Origin: Palsa-870 sp035937155
GTDB taxonomy: Bacteria > Chloroflexota > Dormibacteria > Dormibacterales > Dormibacteraceae
Direction: 5' to 3'
DNA: 64,000 nt
Assembly (NCBI GenBank): GCA_035937155.1
Contig: DASYVJ010000004.1
Location: 1 to 64,000 of the forward strand
This document shows positions 25,210 to 33,192 of this stretch, one piece after another. The translations under genes and the position numbers were made by a program. The notes under the pieces were generated by a model. That model made no database searches. It worked only from the letters and a program-made list of their open reading frames with translations, and was not told the origin of the DNA. Every line of letters begins with the position of its first letter. The first letter of the stretch is position 1.

Positions 25210-25640
25210 GCGCCGGTCACGAACGTGATGACCGCGAACGAATAAAGCAGGCCACCCGCAGCCTTCGACGAGTACAGGTGCAGGTTGCCCAGCTGCCGGA
25301 ACTTGATCAACCCCACTGCCAACGACCCGAGGTAGAGGCAGGCGGTGGCCGCTATCAGCGCCAGGTTGTCGCGAATGATCTCCGGATCCAGCAGCTCGAT
25401 CCAGACTGCGGCGGAGACTAGAAGAAGGTTGTCGGCGAACGTGTCGAGCCGTGCGCCCCTCGCCGATTCTTGCTTTAGGCGCCGCGCCAAGTAGCCGTCG
25501 AGAAAGTCGGTCGCGCCTGCGACCAGCAAGCCGAGCCCGACAACACGCCCGTTGCCGAGCACGGCTGCCCACCAGAGGCCGGGGATGAGCAGCAGACGCA
25601 GCCCGGATAGCGCATCCGCAACCCGCCAGCGTGTGCTCAC
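24927..25640 (-). CDS. CDP-alcohol phosphatidyltransferase family protein
   Basis: The catalytic motif D-G-x2-A-R-x8-G-x3-D-x3-D is visible as DFLDGYLARRLKQESARGARLDTFADN at about residues 44-70, with flanking membrane helices (about five in all). Such enzymes join CDP-diacylglycerol or a CDP-alcohol to an alcohol acceptor in phospholipid synthesis; the substrate is unknown. The catalytic core ends near 25110. The C-terminal tail of about 60 basic Ser/Ala/Pro-rich residues runs antisense to the DUF998 gene. The true stop could be as annotated, but that tail looks like non-selected sequence. Confidence 0.86.
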   Translation of the reverse strand: MSTRWRVADALSGLRLLLIPGLWWAAVLGNGRVVGLGLLVAGATDFLDGYLARRLKQESARGARLDTFADNLLLVSAAVWIELLDPEIIRDNLALIAATACLYLGSLAVGLIKFRQLGNLHLYSSKAAGGLLYSFAVITFVTGAYEPPLLWLAAAAFMVSSTETLLAQLLLSAVDENVGSILLSRKRREAMMTSHAVGSIRKQRSQAPHSANGVGSRARPTSSAPTAAAPNTNEIRP

Positions 25641-25703
25641 GGCGCGAGTATGGATCGTGAGGGCGACTCGTTACCTGGTCGCGCAGCGGGTCGTTGGCGT
25701 CGC

Positions 25704-26461
25704 ATGGAAGTTTTCAAAATGACTCAATCGCTGCGACTCGTCCTTGCCTCGGCGGCAGCGGCGGCCGGCTGCTCTCTTGTCGTCGCCATGGTAGTCATGG
25801 CATCTGTTCGTCAGCCGGTGCTTGTTACCAGTCATGCGGCCTCGGGCTCAAGCCTCGACGCTGGCGTGATCAGCTCGGGTGACGCGTCGGTGTCCAAGAA
25901 GCCCGACATTGCATTTGTCTTCGTCGGTGTTGAGTCACAGCAGTCCACTGCAGCCGCCGCCCAGAGCGACCTCGCCAGCAAGGCGGCCAAGCTTGTCGCA
26001 CGCGCGAAGGCGCTTGGCATCGCCGACAAGGACATCAACACGTCGGGATATTCGGTCGGACCCGTCTATTCGATGGGCGAGCAAACCATCACCGCGTACC
26101 GCGCGTCCGAGCAGCTGCAGCTCAAGTGGCACAGCGTCGACACGGTCGGCAAGACACTGGACGGATTGGTCCAGCAGGGCGGCGCGACACAGGTCGGTGT
26201 CGGCTTTGGTTTGGCCGACCCGAAGGCAGCACAGGCGGAAGCGCGGACGCTCGCGATCGCGGACGCTCGCTCTCGGGCCCAGGCGATGGCCGGCGCGGCC
26301 GGCGTCACGCTCGGTCAGCTGACCCGCGTCAGCGACCTGACCATCTCGGCCTTTCCTCGGCAAACTATTCGATGAAGGCCGCCGATGCGGTGTCGACTCA
26401 GCTCCCCGTCGGAGAGCTCAATGTCACCGTGACGGTCGAGGTCGCGTACGCGATTGCCTAG
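25704..26461 (+). pseudogene. SIMPL domain (DUF541) exported protein, frameshifted near 26355
   Basis: The frame from MEVFKMTQSLRLVLAS encodes a signal-anchor then a SIMPL/DUF541 domain (SGDASVSKKPDIAFVFVGVE... LVARAKALGIADKDINTSGYSVGPVY... ARSRAQAMAGAAGVTLGQL) and stops at 26375. The family's conserved C-terminal strand (PVGELNVTVTVEVAYAI) is found in another forward frame ending at 26461. Joining the two needs one extra base around 26355-26360, within GGCCTTTCCTCGGC. The full product would be about 252 residues. It is either a recent frameshift mutation or a sequencing error. Its final stop shares CTAG with the next convergent gene, which supports the frameshift reading. Confidence 0.8.
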
Positions 26462-27087
26462 ACCGCAGTGAAAAGCGTGATGGCGCCGCTGGCGATGAGA
26501 ACCAGGCTCCAGCCGAGATCCAGGTTGAACCAGCCGCGGCGCAGGATGCCTAGACCCACTTTCTCATAGACGACGACGGACACAATCCCCATCACGAGGA
26601 GCATCGCCGCGACGTGCAGAGATGCGGCGGCGACCGCCTGCAGCGACAGCTCGCGCAGGCTGTGAAAGGCGCCATAGACCGGCAGTCCGAGAAGCACCGG
26701 CGCAAGCATCAGGCCCGCGCCGTGCGCGGTCGACATCATGAATGACCAGCCGGTGAGGCCAACAAACCCGACCCGCATGCCGAATCCGGCGTGATGGGTG
26801 CGCGGCTTGACCAGCTTGTAGACGCCGAAGCTGACGAGGACCAGGGCCGCCATCAGGCGGATGAGGTAAGGCGGCAGGAACTGCTCGGTCAGAGAGACGG
26901 CGACCACGACGATCACGATCGAAGCCTCGTGGCCGATGGCGATGGGGAGGAGAGAGCTGAGCACTGCCTTGCGGCTGCGCTCCTGCAGCCCGCGGGCGAC
27001 CGCAAAGAGCCAACCCATGCCGGGGTTCACACCGTGGTAGGCCCCGAGCAGCACGAGTGCTGCCCAGGGCCACCAGCTGTTGCTCAC
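26458..27087 (-). CDS. Six-helix membrane protein coupled to the SBP56 gene
   Basis: The 209-residue integral membrane protein has about six helices. The first loop LGAYHGVNPGMGWLFAVARGLQE contains an HGxNPxxG motif at the end of helix 1, recalling the histidine/proline metal-site motif of NicO/UreH-type transporters, but overall similarity is not enough to assign it. Other polar membrane residues include IGHEAS and STAHGAGLML, adding histidines within helices that could bind metal. It overlaps the upstream methanethiol oxidase gene by 4 nt, so it may deliver copper or move a sulfur compound; this is inference. Confidence 0.78.
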   Translation of the reverse strand: MSNSWWPWAALVLLGAYHGVNPGMGWLFAVARGLQERSRKAVLSSLLPIAIGHEASIVIVVVAVSLTEQFLPPYLIRLMAALVLVSFGVYKLVKPRTHHAGFGMRVGFVGLTGWSFMMSTAHGAGLMLAPVLLGLPVYGAFHSLRELSLQAVAAASLHVAAMLLVMGIVSVVVYEKVGLGILRRGWFNLDLGWSLVLIASGAITLFTAV

Positions 27088-28472
27088 GAGTAGCAGTACG
27101 AGTCCGAGGAGGCGTCGCCGCCTTCGAGGTGGATCTGGTGCGTCCTGTGTTCGAACTCAGTGAAGAAACCATCCTCGAGGCTCAGACCGCCTCCTGGCTT
27201 GGCGGTGATGAGCGTTGCCCAGCTCTTGATGCCTTCGGGATAAAACTGCTCGTCCCAGCTCGCGTACAGCGAGTTGGTGAGATAGATCCGCTTGCCGTCG
27301 CGGCTCACCTCGACCATCTGGGGGCCGCCGTTGAGCGGGCCACTCTTGGGATGCGCGGCCTTGCGGGTGATGCCGCCCAGGTGGAGGCTCCCGGTCTTCT
27401 TCGGCTTGAAGGGGTCGCTCACGTCGAACTGCAGGAACTCGCCCGTTCCCCAGGCCGAGACGTAGAGCCACTTGTCGTCGAGGGACAGGTTGATGTCGGT
27501 GACGAGCGGAGGTACTGCCTTGAAGCCTTTGAGCAGCGGAGGTAGGTCGTCCGCGTCGGCCGGCTCGGCCGGGATCTCGATCACCTTCTCCACTTTGTAC
27601 GACGAACCGTCGAGATGCCAGATCCAGATCGATGCGCTGAGGTCCTTCAGGCTTGTGACGACTCCGACGAATCCATATGCCTTGGCAGGATCGTGGGCCG
27701 GGCGCAGCTCGAGCACCATCTGATACTCGGCGCCCAGGTCGATCTCCTGGCGGTGTCGCCGCTTCGGCAGGTCCCAGATATGCAGCTTGTGGCCGTAACC
27801 GCCGGCGAGCAGGATCTCCGGGTTGACCCCGTTCTCAACCATATAGGGCGTGCCCCACTCGCTCGTGATGGCGGTGTCGTAGCCGAGGTGCCACCAGAAG
27901 TCGTAGGCCAGCCGTTGCGGGCCACGGTCGAGCTCCCAACGGCCCTTCACCGAGAAGGTGTCGTGGTCGATGATGAAAACTCCGCCGGGCGCATTTCCGT
28001 CCGGCGCGCCGAGGGCACTTACGTAGATCCCGTCTGGACCGCAGTGAATCGTGTGCGGCCGGCTGTACCCGGCGCGGTCCGCGATCTCCTTGGCCTCGAT
28101 CGTGTGGACGAGCTTCGGCTGTTTGGGATTTGGCTTGACGTCGAAGACATAGATCCGCGACGACCGCAGGCCGGGGACAAGCAGATAGCGACGCTCGAGG
28201 TGCGGGTGCGGCGCGTACGGGCACAAAGCGGAGCTGCAGACGTTCCAGCCGAAGTGGTGGAACTCGTCGCCCAGGTTCGGCGCCTCGACGCGGCCGGCCT
28301 GCTTCCCGTAGCCCGGCGACTTGGGATCGACGTCAAGGGCGACGAGGGCATCGGGCGTCTTCGCGGTCGGGTCGAAAGTGACCATGTAGGCCAGCGTTTC
28401 GACCGGCGCCTCCGCCGCCATGCGTGCAGACGGGTAGAAGGTCTGGTCGGGTCTCAACAGTGTGGTTGCCAA
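27084..28472 (-). CDS. SBP56-family methanethiol oxidase (selenium-binding protein)
   Basis: The 462-residue protein matches the SBP56/MTO family along its length. Signatures are TFYPSARMAAEAP, DEFHHFGWNVCSSAL, RPHTIHCGPDGIYVSALG, DFWWHLGYDTAITSEWGTP, SLDDKWLYVSAWGTGEFLQFDVSDP and LTNSLYASWDEQFYPEG, with the histidines expected for copper binding. Bacterial and human members oxidise methanethiol to formaldehyde, H2S and H2O2. The bacterial enzyme with MtoX activity is exported; this protein has no signal peptide, so it is probably cytoplasmic. It is translationally coupled to a downstream membrane protein. Confidence 0.93.
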   Translation of the reverse strand: MATTLLRPDQTFYPSARMAAEAPVETLAYMVTFDPTAKTPDALVALDVDPKSPGYGKQAGRVEAPNLGDEFHHFGWNVCSSALCPYAPHPHLERRYLLVPGLRSSRIYVFDVKPNPKQPKLVHTIEAKEIADRAGYSRPHTIHCGPDGIYVSALGAPDGNAPGGVFIIDHDTFSVKGRWELDRGPQRLAYDFWWHLGYDTAITSEWGTPYMVENGVNPEILLAGGYGHKLHIWDLPKRRHRQEIDLGAEYQMVLELRPAHDPAKAYGFVGVVTSLKDLSASIWIWHLDGSSYKVEKVIEIPAEPADADDLPPLLKGFKAVPPLVTDINLSLDDKWLYVSAWGTGEFLQFDVSDPFKPKKTGSLHLGGITRKAAHPKSGPLNGGPQMVEVSRDGKRIYLTNSLYASWDEQFYPEGIKSWATLITAKPGGGLSLEDGFFTEFEHRTHQIHLEGGDASSDSYCYS

Positions 28473-28690
28473 TCTAGTGCTCCTTTCAGTGGGCGCGGCG
28501 CTTCGGAAGGGGGAGGGAGAGGTCGCCTATGGGCCGGGCGCCGCCCGGGTGCTAGCGACCTACCAGGTACAGAAGCAGTGCGGAGCTTCGATGAGCCGAT
28601 GAGCCGGGAACTGGAGGTCCTGCGCCATCGTTCGCTCGAGTTTAGTCCAACGCCGCCACGCCCTGTCCTGGCCGAAGTGACTTATCGTCG
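28473..28690. other. Divergent intergenic region
   Basis: About 0.2 kb lies between divergent genes. It contains no recognised RNA, but includes a GGAGG-like site for the minus gene and an inverted, G-rich composition near 28500-28550. Nothing more is seen. Confidence 0.3.
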
Positions 28691-29368
28691 GTGGTGATGA
28701 TCAAGGTGTATCCAGACCGGCGCTGGCCTGCGTTCCTGCGCGTACTGGCGGACACGGTGACGGTGGGTTGGTCGATCGTGTGGGCGTACCTCGGTTGGTT
28801 GATCTACGAGACGGTGCTCGGTTTGGAGGTGATCGCGGACGGAATCACGAGCACCGGGACGACCTTTAACAGCTGGATCGCTTCATTTCGGAATGCTGTT
28901 CCGGGCGGTATTCCGTTTCTGACCCAGTTCCTGCTCGACACCGCGGATACGCTGAAGAAGTACTCGGGGGACTCGCTCGTGGCGACCGGTCACCAGATTC
29001 ACGACGCGATCTTTCAAACCGCGATCGTGCTCGGGCTCCTGGTGGCGCTTCCGCCGATCCTGCTCGTGTTGCTGCCCTATGCCGGTTGGCGCTGGCGGGA
29101 CATGAGAGAGACCGGCGCGGCGCTGGCCTTTGTTCGGATTGCATCTTTGACGGGCCGGGCGGAGCAGGCACGGGCGGTGCTCGCTTATCGTGCCGTATCG
29201 ACGCTGAGCTTCCGGGCGCTGATGTCGGCGAGCGCGGACCCCGTGGGGGACATCGCCGAGCGACGGTACGATCGTTTGGCGGACGCGATGCTCAAACGGG
29301 CCGGGCTGGACCCGAAGCGGCTGGCGCCGCACGAGCTGCCTGAGCTGCCGCCGCACCGAGAACCGTAG
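28691..29368 (+). CDS. Hypothetical membrane protein, 225 residues
   Basis: The product has two membrane helices: residues 20-45 (VTVGWSIVWAYLGWLIYETVLGL) and about 118-135 (AIVLGLLVALPPILLVLLPY), with an extracytoplasmic loop of about 70 residues between them. The C-terminal 85 residues are cytoplasmic and helical (RETGAALAFVRIASLTGRAEQARAVLAYRAVSTLSFR), resembling an Ala-rich repeat. The start has tandem GTG-GTG-ATG codons (28691, 28694, 28697). No family is recognised. It is a single gene, 32 bp upstream of DUF2277. Confidence 0.7.
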   Translation: MVMIKVYPDRRWPAFLRVLADTVTVGWSIVWAYLGWLIYETVLGLEVIADGITSTGTTFNSWIASFRNAVPGGIPFLTQFLLDTADTLKKYSGDSLVATGHQIHDAIFQTAIVLGLLVALPPILLVLLPYAGWRWRDMRETGAALAFVRIASLTGRAEQARAVLAYRAVSTLSFRALMSASADPVGDIAERRYDRLADAMLKRAGLDPKRLAPHELPELPPHREP

Positions 29369-29399
29369 GTTCTGGCAGCGGCCTCGCTATCGTTGTGGC

Positions 29400-29618
29400 A
29401 TGTGCCGAAGCATCAAAACCCTGCGTCAGGCTGACGTCGTCGCCACCGATGAGGAGATCCGCGCGGCCGCGCGCCAGTTCGTGCGCAAGGTGAGCGGGTT
29501 CCGCGAACCGTCGAGCCGCCACCAGCACGCTTTCGAGGGAGCGGTCGACGAGATCGCGCTGGCCTCCCAGCGGCTGCTTGTAAGCATCTCGGGGAACCTC
29601 GCCGCCAGCCGTTCTTAA
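29400..29618 (+). CDS. DUF2277 family protein
   Basis: The 72-residue protein matches the DUF2277 pattern from its first residues: MCRSIKTLRQ, then VVATDEEIRAAARQFVRKVSGFREPSS, AFEGAVDEIALASQRLL. It is full length for the family, which is common in Actinomycetota and Proteobacteria and uncharacterised. The invariant Cys2 at the N-terminus suggests a functional thiol or metal contact. It is probably cotranscribed with the preceding membrane protein. Confidence 0.9.
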   Translation: MCRSIKTLRQADVVATDEEIRAAARQFVRKVSGFREPSSRHQHAFEGAVDEIALASQRLLVSISGNLAASRS

Positions 29619-29631
29619 CAGGCTGGATTGA

Positions 29632-29670
29632 CCCCCTCCGTACGCTGGGCCCTAGGTTGGCCGGAGGGGG
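29632..29670. terminator. Inverted repeat between convergent genes
   Basis: CCCCCTCCG at 29632-29640 pairs with CGGAGGGGG at 29662-29670, a 9-bp GC-rich stem separating DUF2277 (stop 29618) from the convergent glycosylase (stop 29716). There is no clear T-run, so it is probably a bidirectional, weak or Rho-assisted terminator. Confidence 0.6.
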
Positions 29671-29715
29671 AGGGGTCGGTCAAACGGAGGGAGGGCCCGC
29701 TAGAGGTGTGCCTGT

Positions 29716-30543
29716 TTAGAGCTGGCAGCCTCGACAGAAGTTCAACGGCTCTCGGTTGGAGCCGAGCTGACTGATCCGATGACCACAGCGCGGGCAGGTT
29801 TTCCCTCCCTTTGCGTGAACGGCCATGAACGAACGGTCCTGCTTTGACTCGTCGTAATTCGGGTTGGCGAGGATCGCCTCGATCGCCCGTTTCAGCGCGA
29901 CTGGGATCGCCTCGTACAGCGCTTCTTCGTCCGCAGGCTTGAGCGACGCCCGCCGGCGCAGCGGCAGCAACCGCGCCTCGAACAGAATCTCGTCGGAGTA
30001 GGCGTTGCCGATGCCGGCAAGGAATTCCTGGTTCCGCAGCAAATCCTTCAGCTCATCGCGGAACCGGCGAAGCCGCTTGCGGAATGCCTCAAGTCCCATC
30101 TGCGGAACCGAATCCGCCTCCGGACCCAGCTCTGCCCATCCCGACACCTCGCGATCGCAGTCCGAGACCCAGTAGATCCGGCCCATGTCGCGATGGTCGA
30201 GGTAGCGCAGCTCTTGCCGGCCTTCGATCCGGATCGTGAAAACCTCGGTCGCCGGCACTGGCACGTCGCCGCCGACCAACTGGAAGCGGCCGCCGAGCAT
30301 GGGATTGATCACCATCCAGCGCTCCGAGCCGCCCGCGCCTAGCTCGGTGCCGAAAACAAGGTGTTTGCCGCGTCGGATAAGTGAGACGATGCGACGCGCG
30401 GGGAGTTCGTGGGCGAAATGCTCGACCGGGTATCGAAGCATGTGGGCCTTTTTGGGGTTGACAGTCGCGGCGGTGATCAGCTTGTTCTCCAGGCGGGGAG
30501 CGAGGCGGATTCGGAGCGCCTCCAGCTCGGGCAATTCGGGCAT
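29716..30543 (-). CDS. Formamidopyrimidine-DNA glycosylase (Fpg/Nei family)
   Basis: The mature N-terminus after Met is PELPELEALRIRL, with the catalytic Pro2 and Glu3 of the Fpg/Nei family. RRGKHLVFG supplies the conserved lysine (about residue 59). The helix-two-turn-helix region includes LRNQEFLAGIGNAYSDEILFEARL. The C-terminal zinc finger CPRCGHRISQLGSNREPLNFCRGCQ is complete. The enzyme excises oxidised purines or pyrimidines and nicks the site by beta,delta-elimination. At 275 residues it is standard length. It is divergent from clpB, with only 57 bp between starts. Confidence 0.92.
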   Translation of the reverse strand: MPELPELEALRIRLAPRLENKLITAATVNPKKAHMLRYPVEHFAHELPARRIVSLIRRGKHLVFGTELGAGGSERWMVINPMLGGRFQLVGGDVPVPATEVFTIRIEGRQELRYLDHRDMGRIYWVSDCDREVSGWAELGPEADSVPQMGLEAFRKRLRRFRDELKDLLRNQEFLAGIGNAYSDEILFEARLLPLRRRASLKPADEEALYEAIPVALKRAIEAILANPNYDESKQDRSFMAVHAKGGKTCPRCGHRISQLGSNREPLNFCRGCQL

Positions 30544-30600
30544 GTCGCCAAGATACGGCCTCGCGGTTTGGGGACTGAATTTGGGGGGTAGCCTTCAACT

Positions 30601-33189
30601 ATGAAGTTGGACAAATTTACGGAAATGGCCCAGGAAGCCCTCCAAGGAGCTGCCGAGCTGGGGCGAGAGAGCGGCCAGCAGGCCGTCGAACCCGAGCATC
30701 TGCTGCTTGCGCTCGTGCGCGAGGAGGAGGGAGTCGCGCGCACTCTGTTGGAGAGGGCCGGGGCATCAGTGCGGGCCCTCGAGCCGGCGCTTGTCTCGGT
30801 GGTGGAGCGTTTTCCGAAGGTCAGCGGCGGTGGACAGCCCTACATCAGCCCTGCCTTGAACACGGCGCTCGAGCAGGCCGAGAAGGAGGCCGAGCGTCTC
30901 AAGGACGAGTACATCTCGACCGAGCATCTGCTCCTCGCGTTGGCCGACAACAAGGCGTTGAAGGATGCCGGCGCGACGCATGACGCGCTGCTGAAGGCGC
31001 TGCGGCAGATTCGCGGCAGCCAGCGCGTCACCGATCAGAACCCGGAGTCCAAGTACCAGGCGCTCGAGAAATACGGACGCGACCTGACCAAGCTGGCCCA
31101 GCAGGGCACGCTCGACCCGGTCATCGGCCGCGATGAGGAGATTCGGCGCGTCATCCAGGTCCTGTCACGCCGGACCAAGAACAACCCGGTTCTCATCGGA
31201 GAACCCGGCGTCGGCAAGACGGCCATCGCCGAGGGTCTCGCGCAGCGCATTGCTCAGGGCGATGTGCCCGAAGGCCTCAAGGGCAAGCGGGTGGTCGCGC
31301 TCGACCTAGGGGCCCTGGTGGCAGGCACCAAGTTCCGAGGTGAGTTCGAAGATCGCCTCAAGGCCGTGCTCAAGGAGATCGAGAGCTCGAACGGCCAGGT
31401 CATCCTTTTCATCGACGAGCTCCACACGCTGGTCGGCGCCGGCGCGGCCGAAGGCGCCATCGACGCAGCGAACCTGCTCAAGCCGGCACTCGCCCGCGGC
31501 GAGTTGCGTGCCATCGGCGCCACGACGCTCGACGAATACCGCAAGCACATAGAAAAGGACGCGGCCCTGGAGCGCCGGTTCCAGCCGGTGATGGTCAGTG
31601 AGCCCACCGTCGAGGACACCATCAGCATCCTTCGCGGACTCCGCGAGCGATACGAGGTGCACCACGGCGTCCGGATTAAGGATTCGGCGATCGTCGCCGC
31701 GGCTGTGCTGTCGCACCGATACATCACGGATCGCTTCCTGCCCGACAAGGCGATCGACCTCATCGACGAGGCCGCCGCGCGGTTGCGCACCGAGATTGAC
31801 TCGATGCCCGCGGAGCTGGACGAGCTCGAGCGGCAGATCCGTCAGCTCGAGATCGAGCGCCGGGCGCTGAAGAAGGAGACCGACAAGGCCTCCAAGGAGC
31901 GGCTGGCGGCGCTGGAGCGCCAGCTGGCCGAGCTATCCGAACAGCGGACCGCGTTGCGCTCGCGTTGGGAGCAGGAGAAAGAGGTCATCGGCCGCATTCG
32001 CTCGCTCAAGGCGACGCTCGAAGAGGTTCGCGCTGAGGCAGATCGCGCCGAGCGCGCCGCCGACTTCGGCAAGGCAGCTGAGCTGCGATACGGCAAGGCG
32101 GTCGAGCTCGAAAAGCAGATCGCAGAAGCGAACGCCAAGCTCGCGCAGCTGCAAGGCGCGCACGCGCTGCTCAAGGAGGAGGTCGACGAAGAGGACATCG
32201 CCGAGATCGTCAGCCGCTGGACCCGGATCCCAGTGTCGAGGCTGATGGAGGGCGAGGTCGCAAAGCTCATCCAGATGGAAGTGCGCCTGCACGACCGCGT
32301 CATCGGACAGGACGAGGCCGTCACCGCTGTGGCGAACGCCGTTCGACGTTCGCGATCCGGGCTGTCCGACCCTAACCGGCCGGTGGGTTCATTCATCCTT
32401 CTCGGCCCGACCGGTGTCGGCAAGACCGAACTGGCGCGCGCGCTGGCGGAGTTTCTCTTCGACGACGAACAGGCTTTGATCCGGCTCGACATGTCCGAAT
32501 ACCAGGAAAAGCACACCGTTGCCCGATTGCTCGGCGCGCCGCCCGGCTACGTCGGTTACGACGAAGGCGGCCAGCTGACCAAGGCGGTTCGCCGGCGGCC
32601 TTATTCGGTGGTGCTGTTCGACGAGATCGAGAAAGCGCACCCCGATGTGTTCAACGTGCTGCTGCAGATCCTCGATGACGGGCGTCTGACCGACGGCCAG
32701 GGCCGCACGGTCGACTTCCGAAATACCGTGCTGATCATGACGTCGAACCTCGGCAGCTCGGTGATACAGGAGATGCAGGGCCAGGACTTCGAGAGAGTTC
32801 GCGACGGCGTAATCGCGGTCCTGCGAGAGCACTTCCGGCCCGAGTTCCTGAACCGCGTCGATGAGGTCATCGTGTTCAAGCCGCTGACTGAAGAACAGCT
32901 GACCGCCATTGTCGACATTCAGCTGAAGCGGTTGGAACACCGGCTAGCGGAACGTAGGGTCAATCTTGTGGTCACGGATGCCGCGCGCAAGCTGCTCGCG
33001 CAGCGGGGATGGGATCCGGTCTACGGCGCACGACCGCTAAAGCGCGCGATTCAGCGGCTGGTGCAGGACCGGCTGGCGATGATGCTGCTCGAAGGCAAGT
33101 TCGGCGAGGGCGACACGATCACAGTCGACGCCAAGGGTGGCGAGATCACGTTCAGCAAGGCCACCTCACCAGTAGCAGCGGCCAGCTAA
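30601..33189 (+). CDS. clpB: ClpB, AAA+ disaggregase chaperone
   Basis: The 862-residue protein has the full ClpB order: Clp N-domain repeats (1-145), NBD1 with Walker A GEPGVGKT (200-207) and Walker B VILFIDELHTLVGAGAAEGA, the coiled-coil M domain (about 400-520, LDELERQIRQLEIERRALKKE), NBD2 with Walker A GPTGVGKT (602-609) and Walker B VVLFDEIEKAHPD, and a C-terminal D2-small domain. The M domain distinguishes it from ClpA/C. With DnaK it resolubilises aggregated proteins after heat stress. The stop lies 3 nt from that of the convergent hydrolase. Confidence 0.97.
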   Translation: MKLDKFTEMAQEALQGAAELGRESGQQAVEPEHLLLALVREEEGVARTLLERAGASVRALEPALVSVVERFPKVSGGGQPYISPALNTALEQAEKEAERLKDEYISTEHLLLALADNKALKDAGATHDALLKALRQIRGSQRVTDQNPESKYQALEKYGRDLTKLAQQGTLDPVIGRDEEIRRVIQVLSRRTKNNPVLIGEPGVGKTAIAEGLAQRIAQGDVPEGLKGKRVVALDLGALVAGTKFRGEFEDRLKAVLKEIESSNGQVILFIDELHTLVGAGAAEGAIDAANLLKPALARGELRAIGATTLDEYRKHIEKDAALERRFQPVMVSEPTVEDTISILRGLRERYEVHHGVRIKDSAIVAAAVLSHRYITDRFLPDKAIDLIDEAAARLRTEIDSMPAELDELERQIRQLEIERRALKKETDKASKERLAALERQLAELSEQRTALRSRWEQEKEVIGRIRSLKATLEEVRAEADRAERAADFGKAAELRYGKAVELEKQIAEANAKLAQLQGAHALLKEEVDEEDIAEIVSRWTRIPVSRLMEGEVAKLIQMEVRLHDRVIGQDEAVTAVANAVRRSRSGLSDPNRPVGSFILLGPTGVGKTELARALAEFLFDDEQALIRLDMSEYQEKHTVARLLGAPPGYVGYDEGGQLTKAVRRRPYSVVLFDEIEKAHPDVFNVLLQILDDGRLTDGQGRTVDFRNTVLIMTSNLGSSVIQEMQGQDFERVRDGVIAVLREHFRPEFLNRVDEVIVFKPLTEEQLTAIVDIQLKRLEHRLAERRVNLVVTDAARKLLAQRGWDPVYGARPLKRAIQRLVQDRLAMMLLEGKFGEGDTITVDAKGGEITFSKATSPVAAAS

Positions 33190-33192
33190 GAC

